Positions 46,739 to 56,800 of a DNA stretch of 64,000 nucleotides are shown in pieces. The translations under genes and the position numbers were made by a program. Position 1 is the first letter of the stretch. Each line of letters begins with the position of its first letter. The notes beneath the pieces were generated by a model. That model was not told the origin of the DNA. It searched no databases and saw only the letters and a program-made list of their open reading frames with translations. Source of the stretch: Coprinus comatus (Eukaryota > Basidiomycota > Agaricomycetes > Agaricales > Agaricaceae); the NCBI GenBank assembly GCA_034638255.1, contig JAWPGT010000006.1, positions 1-64,000 of the forward strand, in the 5' to 3' direction.

Positions 46739-47546
46739 AGGTCTCCTCTTCTATCGCACCCCAGTCGAAATATTCCCTTATTCGTCTTCGTTCTTATTCC
46801 TGGAATTTTATTAGAGAGTGGGGAAAGAAACGAAAGCTCTTCATCAAGTACTTTCAAAACACTTGGATGGCTGTATCAAACCACTTTTCGACTCTCGAGG
46901 ATAAATTTGATCACCATAAAGTACAATCAACCCTTCCGCCCGCATATATTCAGTTATGTGTTGGAACACTTATGTGGTCTCTAATATGACGTCCATATCA
47001 CTAGTAAGAGGATTCATGGTCTAATCGTACCCCAACGTATTGACTACTTTACATAAAGTGACATCAATTGTGCAGGTTGCAAACGAGGAATAATTAGAGG
47101 GCCTCGCACCTGACAATTCGCTCTGCAACTGTTGTGAAAATCCGGTTTCTGTTTCTTGCTTTTACGATCTTACCTGTCGTACGCCTTTTTATTACTTTAG
47201 AGCCTTAAAATTACTCGCTAACGCTTGTGCTTTGGATAGAGACAGACGAGGAAATGTTCCTTTGTGAAAGCTGCACAGCTAAGGAAGACTATATTATCAC
47301 CGGCAGATGTGGATACATAAACAATCGTGCTGATCATCACTTATTATGGATTCGTAGTCTCTAGAGTATTGCGTTGTGCTCCGTCTTAACTTCAACGAAT
47401 GTGAATTGGAATTGGGAGTATCCAATCTGGACTCCATTCTTCTGGCCCTGGGAATGCAAGGCACTTTTGTACACTCCTATTTGATACACTATTTACACTA
47501 CAAGCTACTACTAGTACATATCTTACACATCTTGTTTCGAAACGCC
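46739..47546. other. Decayed region with a cysteine-rich relic
   Basis: At about 47110-47365 pieces on the plus strand read LCNCCENPVSVSCFYDLTCR and, after a splice-like gap, EEMFLCESCTAKEDYIITG. The pattern suggests a zinc-binding domain (RING/ZZ/MYND-like), perhaps the end of the same decayed gene. No complete frame. Confidence 0.35.
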
Positions 47547-50075
47547 TCAAATCTTGGAACCGCTAGTATGTCTTTCCTCATGTTTCGCGCAAGGTTTACC
47601 ATGATCTTCCTTTCCATCACTAGTCTTCTTACCTCTCCCTTTGAAGCCCCACCTGATCTGATTAGCAAGTCGAATCTGTACTCCGTCTTTTTCTTGATCC
47701 TTCCTATCAGGTCCATGAGCCTTGTCTCCGAGATGGTGGTTCGCTAACTCGTCAGCCCAAGCCCAAACCAGGCCCGGATTCCTCAAGAATGCACGACCAA
47801 CGATTACACCATCACAATAACCTTCGTCGAGTAACCTCTGAGCTGTTTCTCCTGTTGTAATAGCACCCACACTGGTAACAATAAGTCGATTGGGTCTCTC
47901 AACGCTATTGAAGGTAGCACCTGTAACACTGGGATCAGAAGTTGATTTCATGGGAATGGGTATAATACTAAGGGCGTACTTGAAGGAGCTGAGTATGCTC
48001 CTTTGGCACCAATGGCCAACATAACATCTCGTGCAAAAGGACTTTGGTAGGCGGGTCCGCCTTTGATCTTTTGCTTAGGATGATTTCCACCAGTTGAAAC
48101 GTCGAGAAGATCTACACCGTGCTGGTAGAGAATTGGAGCGAGCTGGACTGTGTCTTCAGATCGCCAAGACGCTTCGTGAGACATTGATTCTTCTAACCAA
48201 TCGGTCGCGGAAATTCTTTGCAGAGACAATTAGATATTAAGAGGTAAAACTCAGCGTACATATGCGTACCGGAAGAATAAAGGCATATGGTCAGGAACCA
48301 CAGCTCTAATAGCATCGACAACCTCCAGAGAAAGTCGGATGCGATTCTGAAAGCTGCCGCCATACTCATCCGTTCGTTTGTTGGTTATTGGGCTCAGAAA
48401 GCTATCCAGAAGGTACCCGTGGGCGTTGTGAATTTCAATCACGTCAAAGCCCAGTTCAACCGACTTCTTTGCGGCATCAGCAAACTGTTTAACAACACCT
48501 TTGATGGCTTCTTTACTCAACATCTTCGGTTTTGGGTATGTATCCGAATAAGGGATGGCTGAAGGACCCCAGACGTCGTTCGGCCATCCACCTACATCCT
48601 CAGAGGCAGTTTCATTTCCATCAATCCAGGGTGCGACAGTAGAAGCTTTCCGACCCGCGTGCGCGAGTTGAATAGCGATTTTTTGGGACTGGGAATGCGC
48701 AAAGGTAACAATTTCCTTCAAAGCTTTAAATTGATCAGGTGCATAGATGCCGGAATCCTGGGGCGTGATACGACCATTAGGGGTGATTGCAGTTGCTTCA
48801 ATTATGGTTAGACCAGGTCCACGGAGTAACATTCCGCCCACTAAGGTGTAGGGATGAATATATATACAGTCGAATCTGTCTTAAACCATACCACTTTGTT
48901 CCCTCCCGGAGCTATGGGATTATGGTTTAGCAGAAAAATTGCCATAAATTCATTAAAATAATCGATTTTATAACAATTTATTAAACTACTGTAAATACTA
49001 ATTGTCATTCAACTAAGTACTCTTAGACTAAAAACTGCTCAAGTCAGGTCTCCTTTGCTGCAGCCATCTGTTCCGAGCGAGTAAGTCGGTTGAGATTACT
49101 GAACTCTATCTCCACGTGATGGTGGATCGGAGTGTCCAATGATGCACAGTGTCGTTTAAGTAATGCTGTTGTTTGAAGTACTCCATTGAGGGCTTGGGAG
49201 TGGGGGTGGAGTTATGGAGCTACCTTCACCATATCCATCTAATTCCTCCTCAACCTGTACAGATTTTTCCATAACTGCATCAAAAATTGCTTGGTCTGTC
49301 AATTCATCAATGGTAGTTGTTCATTGGGTGGGTTGAGAAGAGATTATCAAGTGACATCCGGTTCACTTTCTGTAGTGCGCCTGTAGCACAGCAGGATGGA
49401 GTAGGTTCAAAACTGAGGAGTCCGATTCCTGCCGCAATGGTCCATTTCTACTATATAATCCTTCACTATACACATAATATTAAAGTAATATTACTAGTTG
49501 AACAAGTTGTTGATAAGATGTAAATGTCATGTACAACGTGCCATGACGGTCATCGCCTCTCAGATCCAAGTAATTACCTTATTTGGACATGGGCGCTATG
49601 GCTTTTTCCTGCCCAAAATGTATGGATTATGGGGAGTGACAGATTTATGGGTTTTTTTATCAAAATCCCCCGCGAACAACCTTTGAGTCCGGATTTTTCT
49701 ATGGATTATGACAAACTATGGGTTAGTGCAACTATGGTAAAAGACAGATTTGACTGTATATACGCCAGTTATGTGTCAAAAAGTTGCATTGCTTACGGTG
49801 TGCCATGTGCCAGGGTGTCATTGCACCGTCCTGGGCTGAATACTGGCACATAGGCGATACCTAACGCAGACGGGTCAGTGAAGCAACATGAGCCTTTGAA
49901 ACAAACATGCCCAGATGCGGTTCTGAAAGGTTACGCCTCTGATGCGAAGTGGCTGGAATAGACTTGGGATGGGTCTGTTATCAGGCTGCCCCATGGCCGT
50001 ACCTGCGGGGGGATCCTGTACAGGAGTAAAGTACGGAATGCCCTGTGCTGCTACGTTGTCATTGTTGGGAGCCAT
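47547..50075 (-). CDS. Old Yellow Enzyme family NADH:flavin oxidoreductase
   Basis: Five exons (minus): 50075-49911, 49860-49797, 48840-48270, 48215-47980, 47920-47547, giving 469 aa with consistent phases. Motifs: IPSLFQPLRIRGVTFQNRIW; VSPMCQYSAQDG (FMN-site Cys of YqjM-like OYEs); IQLAHAGRKAS; the substrate-binding pair in EIHNAHGYLLDSFLSP; NKRTDEYGGSFQNR; LIVTSVGAITTG and GVIVGRAFLRNPGLVWAWA near the end. Known role: NAD(P)H- and FMN-dependent reduction of activated C=C bonds. Two oddities: intron 1 has a GC donor (TGG|GCATGT), and intron 2 is 956 bp because an 890-bp DNA transposon sits in it. The last ~50 residues are basic and low-complexity. It is divergent from the PIP5K gene. Confidence 0.85.
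48867..49756 (-). mobile_element. pogo/Fot1-like DNA transposon remnant in an OYE intron (890 bp)
   Basis: The left end reads CAGTCGAATCTGTCTTAAAC; the reverse complement of the right end reads CAGTCAAATCTGTCTTTTAC. These are imperfect terminal inverted repeats of ~25 bp, flanked on both sides by TA (48865-48866 and 49757-49758), the Tc1/mariner-pogo target. Inside, on the minus strand near 49310-49020, are ELTDQAIFDAVMEKSVQ and LLKRHCASLDTPIHHHVEIE with FSNLNRLTRSEQMA, resembling the C-terminal tail of CENP-B-type DDE transposases. The catalytic part is absent. The element lies wholly inside OYE intron 2, so splicing should remove it. Confidence 0.75.
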
Positions 50076-50157
50076 GGGAAGAGGTCTGAAGAAGCATTGG
50101 ACGCATGGGGATCATGACTTATATACAGGGTTTTGATACTCTTAAAAAGGAAATGCA
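50076..50157. promoter_or_regulatory. 82-bp divergent promoter between OYE and PIP5K
   Basis: Only 82 bp separate the two modelled ATGs. A TATA-like TTATATAC lies at 50119-50126. Such a short shared promoter would couple the two genes, but the PIP5K start is uncertain, since its first ~200 residues are disordered. Confidence 0.4.
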
Positions 50158-52470
50158 ATGTTTCAGAATATCAAGTGCACGTGCTGCACAGCCACCCAGC
50201 GTCAGCTCTGTGATTGTAGACCCAGCTCGACTTTGCATCCATCACCCATGCTCCACCATGCTGGCCCTCCACCGCCATCGCCCCCGGCCTCCATCGAGAA
50301 GCCAGACGACGACGAGCCTATATCTGCTCCACGAATGACGGCCCCCACGACGAGCGAGCCCCTGAATCTTATGTTAGACGAACAGCAGTTCCCGCCGCCA
50401 GTTATACCTACGTTGTTACGAGTGTCGCCAGAGCCACTTTTGCGGGTGGCATCGCGGCCTCAACCGTCTACCTCTCAACCACCATTACCAATTCATATGG
50501 ACACTGCTCACCTCCAACCACCATCTGTAACCAAGCCTACTAGACGTAACACGACTGGTTCATCCTCTCTTCAAAATCAGCCCCGCACTCACCGTTCTCC
50601 CCAGAAACAACAAACAATTGCTGTTGAGGAAACTGTTATGCTCAGTGTCTCCTCTGCTGCTCTTGCTTCCGACATCGAAATCCACTCTGAGCAAATCCGT
50701 AGAGAGCGACAGTCAAAGCGGGTCAAACAACAACAACAGGCAGAGGCAGAGGCAGCTCTCACTAGAACTGATACAAGAGGTACTAGAGGAACTCGTGATG
50801 ACGATGACAAACCTCTCGTTGGAAACCTCATCGGAGAGGATCACGTCAATTATGTCTTGATGTATAATATGCTCACCGGTATCCGAACCGGTGTTTCTCG
50901 GTGTCAGGCTAAAATAAAGCGACCGCTCACTGACGAGGACTTCGTTGCGCGGCATAAGTACTCTTTTGATATGTGAGTTCGCTATTTATCCGCTGGGTTA
51001 TAAATAGCATGTTCCTGATGTTAAAATAAATAGCATTGGAAACGAACTGACGCCGTCAGCTAAATACGATTTCAAATTCAAGGACTACGCACCTTGGGTC
51101 TTTAGGACTCTTCGCGAAGATTTTTTCCGTATTGACCCAGCGGATTATCTGCTCTCACTCACATCAAAGTACATCCTTTCTGAACTCGGGTCCCCTGGGA
51201 AGTCTGGATCATTTTTCTACTTCTCAAGAGATTATCGTTTCATCATTAAAACCATTCACCATTCGGAGCACAAGTTTATGCTAAAAACTTTGAAGCAGTA
51301 TTATGAACACGTTAAAGGAAATCCTCATACTCTATTGAGTAGATTTTATGGCCTGCATCGTGTCAAGTTACCTAGAGGGAAAAAAATTCATTTCGTGATC
51401 ATGAACAACTTGTTCCCTCCTCATAGGGATATTCATGAGACTTATGATTTGAAAGGGAGTACTGTAGGACGTGAATACCCGGAAGAAAGGGCGGTGAAGA
51501 ACCCTAGGGCAGTTCTGAAGGATTTGAATTGGATCAATCGGAATAAGGAGTTGGAGCTGGGACCAGAGAAGAGGGCGTTGCTTAATGAACAGATGAGAAG
51601 AGATGTCGAATACCTTCAGTCGGTGGATGTAATGGATTACAGTTTGTTGGTAGGCATACATAACATGCGAAGAGGAAATAGGGACAACGTCCGGAGAAAC
51701 ACTTTGAAGGTGTTTTCGGTGAGTTTTTTTCTCTCGTCATGACGGTCTGAAAATAAATAAATGTCCATTATCAGCCGGAAATAACACAGGTTCCCAGAAC
51801 AAAACAGTCCACTCGAGGAACAAAAACTCCGGAGGCAATCGCGATGCGAAGAGGACTGCGGAGCTCAGATCCAAAGGCACTGTCCAGTGTAAGTTCTAAC
51901 ACAACAAACACAGTCCCTAGTATATCCACAAACGTTTATACCCAACATCCCACCATCACGACACCCATCTCTACCTACGCTCCTTCTGTTCCTGCAACGC
52001 CCCATCAAGCAAATGCCCCACCAACTCCTTTCGCCTCAACATCAACAGCGCCTCCACCTACAACAACTTTCCCTGCTCAAGCTGTGACAAGTGCTAGTGC
52101 TGACGTTATGTCACAATTTCACCTCAATCCCAATCAAACTCATGAAGAAAATCTTACGTCGTTTTTAGACGAAGACACGACACGCGATAGACAATATTTC
52201 TTATTCTATCAAGATGAAGGAGGATTACAAGCTACGGATGAAGAAAATTCGCCCTTATCGGCGATTTATTATCTGGGTGTTATTGATATTTTGACTCCTT
52301 ATGGGACGGTAAAGAGAGCAGAGCATTGGTGGAAGAGTTTGTTGGCGATTACTGAAGGTGTTGATAGAGGGAAGATTAGTCAAGTTGATGCGAAAAAATA
52401 TGGCAAGAGATTTTTGGCATTTATGAAGGCTAGTGTTAGAGGTGGTGGTGGGACGGATAAGTTTAAGTAA
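50158..52470 (+). CDS. MSS4: Phosphatidylinositol-4-phosphate 5-kinase (MSS4 type)
   Basis: Three exons: 50158-50972, 51034-51718, 51775-52470, giving 731 aa. The first ~220 residues are Pro/Ser/Gln-rich and disordered. The PIPK domain starts near [20 protein letters not shown] (about 222) and shows [19 protein letters not shown], the ATP-site Lys in [48 protein letters not shown], a long Thr/Pro-rich insert (about 510-600), then [20 protein letters not shown] and an [17 protein letters not shown] activation-loop/C-lobe end. Known role: makes PI(4,5)P2 at the plasma membrane for actin, endocytosis and wall-integrity signalling. The start is the least sure part: another in-frame ATG (MDTAHLQPP, near 50500) is possible. 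Otherwise intact. Confidence 0.85.
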
Positions 52471-53830
52471 ATGATTGAGTATGTGGTGGTGTTGATAGGC
52501 AGGCAAGTGAATCTTTCCTGGAAGGAGATGAATGGGTTATGTTGGAGGTGTACGACTTTTCGCTGAATGAACTCAAACGAAGGGTGAGAGCCTTGGTTTT
52601 CGATTTTGGACTGCATTTGGAAGTATCGACAATGTCGATTATTCTTTGAACAGGTTAGGCGACCGAAACGTGTAATGCTGAACTTTTTCCTATTTCTCCT
52701 TTATTATTATGAAGACGGGGTTGATATACATCATCGCACAATTCACCCTTTTTTTTCTCAATTCTTTTTCTTTTTTCTTTCATTTTTTTTTTCTTTATTC
52801 TTTTCCTCATTCATGTTTATCTCTTAATCTCTTACCATTCGCTACCGCGCTTAATTTTCTTATTTACCCCAAGTGTTCATCCTTTTATATATTCTTCTTA
52901 ATTATGTGGGTTTTCTTTCTCGCATTATTGCATGTTTGTTTTGTTCTTTCATGTTTTCAAAGCGTTTTTGCATCTCACTATAGGACTCCTTTTTAAAAAA
53001 AAAAGGTTTTTAGGGTGGTTTTAACTTACCTCCTCTGACTCGTTCCACAAACTTTAAAGACAAAAAAGACACTCATTTACAAACATAACACAATCACTCT
53101 CGTTCATTCGAAATTATCAACAGCCATTCCCAATCCCACTCAACACATCTCACATCTCACTCTCGTTTGAAACAATCAGGCACCAACAAATTATTTCGAA
53201 ATTCGCATGGCATCTCCTTCACAAAACTCAAAACTCAAAACTCAAAACTCAAACTCCAACTCCCTCAAACTCCCCTTGTGTTATCATCTCATCCCCCCAT
53301 AACTTCATTCCTCATTTTCGTTTTTCTTCTTTTGTTTTTCTGCTGATTTATCTCTGTGGTCGTGTAATATACACTTATGAATTTTCTCTCTCTCTCTCTG
53401 TTATTTTGTCAAATTAACTTTACACACTCGTTTAGGTTTTATCAGTTTATGACACATAGGTGTCATAAATCAATCACATTCCTTTATTATCTCTCTTTCT
53501 TCTTTCCTTTTTTTGTTTTTGTTCTTCAGTGTGTCCGATGTCGTTTAGTATTGATCTTATTTATCTTATTGTGGTTTACTTATTGTGGTTTACTTTGAAC
53601 TCTGTTCTCTATCTTGAGTCTGGATTACATTACTTATCATAAAAACACTTAAGTTATTTGGTACACTGTAAGCTTGTTGGATTCTGAATACTCGGAGTTG
53701 ATTCCATAACAATGCAAGGTCAATCCACAAATAAAACGTACAAAATTAACAAATTGGGTATCTCAATTCCACTAAAAAGCTAAAAACTAACAAAACACCT
53801 CATCACCAACACAATGTACACAATACACAC
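52471..53830. other. Pyrimidine-rich intergenic tract between convergent genes
   Basis: The plus strand is strongly T/C-rich over much of 52690-53620 (runs such as TTTTTTTTCTC and TCTCTCTCTC), so it carries spurious open frames. It lies between the 3' ends of PIP5K (+) and the ABC gene (-) and probably holds both terminators/UTRs. No gene is seen. Confidence 0.55.
53220..53275. repeat. Short tandem repeat (CAAAACT)n
   Basis: Four to five near-perfect CAAAACT units followed by CAAACTC-type variants. A simple microsatellite. Confidence 0.7.
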
Positions 53831-56800
53831 CTAACTCTTCAACTTCATCTTCATCCTCTTACAAAATCCAGGCAAAAGACTCCCCGTACGAACCCTAAAC
53901 AGATACGCAAATATATAAATGGCACATACCTACCAACCCCCAAAAAAAGTATCAATCAGTTCATCTTTCCTAAACAAAAGGCAAGAAAAAACATACATTC
54001 AACACAATAAACGCAACCATAATCCCAAAATCCCTCCAACAATACTTCGCAAAAACGTTAAACCCCGTCTCCAAAAACATATCCGCCGAATCCATACTAC
54101 AATACCTACAAAAAGACTCAACATCCGTGGCGGTGGTGGAAGTGGCGGTGGTATTCCCGATATTATTACCAACTTCAACATACCCACCAGCAAACCCAAT
54201 ATACTGTTCCAAATACTGGGTACAACTCATTCCAACCGGTGGTTTGATTTGAACCATTTCTATATCCGAACACCTAATAGATTGTCCTCCAAGAGCTATA
54301 AATTTCAATTCATTTGTTAAAGAATGGGAAAGAAAAAGAAAAAAAGTACCTTGACCCAGAAGACCTTCAATAAGATAAGTATAAGGTGAAAGATAATACA
54401 TCCACCTCCACCATCCCAGCTCTCTATAAGGTTGAAATACACCATTACTATAATAAAAAACGAAAACGACCAAATAAGTACTATCATCCACAATCAACGA
54501 AAAAAAACACTCACAAAATAAGCACAAAACTAAACATGAGACCAAAAATAATAGCCGCGATCTCCGCAGTAGGTGAAGCAGCAGCAACCGCCAATGAAAC
54601 CGTAGTATAATAAACCGGATAAATAACAACTATCATCAAAAAAGTATACCCAGCTTTCTCAGCAGGAAATCCAACAGGCCAATACCAACAAAAAAAGAGT
54701 AAAATCGAACCAAACACATTCCACGATGTTTCAACTAGTAGATGAGCTGTCGTAAAAGAGACCCAACTATATATCCGACTTGGCCTTTCACGAATTTCGT
54801 ATATAGTTCGGAGTTTGATGTAAGGAACTTGAAGTTGATTGGCAAATGACATACTGAGCATGATAGCCATAAAGATCGCCTATGATATGATATTGTTTAA
54901 TATTGATCATAGCTTCAAACAGCTGAATAGAATAAGAAACATACAAAAAGTATGTTCTGAACACCTTGCTGCGAGTTCTTTGATTTCCAGAACGTAAAAC
55001 CAATAAACAAACCACCAAAGACATTCAAACCAAGCTTCGCCATAACATAAGTTGGATCTCTCCAATAAGCAATACTTCCTCTCTTAATCAATTCCATAGT
55101 CTCATACGTCCCTGATGTTGCAAATTCCTTGGTGAGCGTCGTCTCAACCGGAGGTCGATTACGTCCCTTGGTGTGAATAACATTGATCTCATTTTGAACA
55201 TCTACATTTTCCTTCGAGCCCTTCCATATCGCAGCCCAATCTTGTTCACTTCTAGCAGTTGCACCGGCACCAATCACTTCAAGCATATATTCTGCCCTAT
55301 AATCATGGTATACTTTTAACATATTGATTCCAGAAAAAGCGTGAAACAGATAACTCACGGATTTTCGTCAGGTAAACAGTCCCGTGCACCATTCTTCTCA
55401 AAGTACTCGAGAAGTGTTGTTGCATTATGACCCAAATCACCAAAATAAACCGTCTGACCTCCCATCTTCAAAAGAAGCAAACGATCAAAGACTTGGAACA
55501 ATTCAGCGCAGGGTTGATGGATCCTATGAAAGACAATCAGTAAACCAATAACAACTAAAGTAAATACAACAGAAACTTACGTGCATAAGATTGCCTGTCC
55601 ATTATCAGCAAGAGAACGAAGGAAAGAAAGAATGGCCCAAGCACTCTGAGAATCAAGACCAGAAGTGGGTTCGTCCAAGAAGAGTAAAAGTTGCGGCTAG
55701 TAAGTCGCAACGGAAAATCAATAACATAAGCGGAGCATATACACATCTTATTCACCTTGGCAGCGAGTTCTACGCCAATAGTTGTGCGTTTACAATACTC
55801 GATATCAAGGGACCCAATCGTGGCTTCAGCATATTCTTCAAGACCACACATCTTCAAACACCGTTCAACACTATTATCAAAAAAGGTAAGAATGTAACCA
55901 CATCAATAATGCAAATGTTGGCGTACTATGCTTCCTTCTCAGCCAAGGGGACCGATAGTGGTTGGCGAAGCTTCGCAGAAAATAATAAAGCCTCGCGGAC
56001 AGTCGATTCTGGCACATGAGTATTTAATTGCTGACAATAAGCGCTAAAGACAACCATATCAATACTGAAACATAAACAAAGAAGTAAATACTTACGTTTG
56101 CGATTGGAAGTCTCTAGGTAGAGCTTGTCCATTCACGAAACGATCTCCATAAACGACACCAATGTCTGTCCTCTCAGCGAGAACATTCAATAGTGTCGTT
56201 TTACCGGAACCAGATTCACCCATCAGTGCGGTAAGTTTCCCAGGAGCAACATAACCGGAAACATCATCGAGGAGTGTTAAATCATCACTACCTGGGACAG
56301 GAATTATATATGTAAGATTTTGCCAGGAGAAAATATCTGTTATGGGTTTGTGCCCAGCGAGAGCTTTCTTTTGATCGGCGACGTCAACTGAGGTGGATAT
56401 ATCTTTCTTTTCATGCGTAGCATCTTCTTCATCCTTATGAGTAGCAAGCTTTTTCTTGCCACGACGGAAAAGAACAATGGCGTGTTGGTGAGTAGTCGAA
56501 GTGTTGAACTCGGTGAAACAGAGAAGAATAATCAAGAATCCAACACCAAACGCAATGACAATACCGAAGTTCTGCAAGTAACTTCATGAGTAATTCAATT
56601 CTTAGCAAATAAAAGTACTTGCCATCCACGTGTTAGACCACTTAAAACCATAAGATAATTCAATAAACCGTGAGCCAGAAACAGTAGTCTGACCAGGCAA
56701 TGCTCCAACAGCCGTGCAAACTTGGTTCTCAATGCTAACGTTCTCGTATCCAGGGCCCTGGGGTATCATGCTAACGCAGGTACCTTCCAGAGTGCGAAAC

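Noticed and set aside
49370..49445. tRNA-like sequence (TAGCACAGCAGG ... GAGTCCGATTCC)
   Set aside because: The stems do not pair in a cloverleaf, and it lies inside the pogo/Fot1-like element.
52606..52996. Phe/Ser/Leu-rich open frames after PIP5K
   Set aside because: Products of the pyrimidine-rich tract, not coding.
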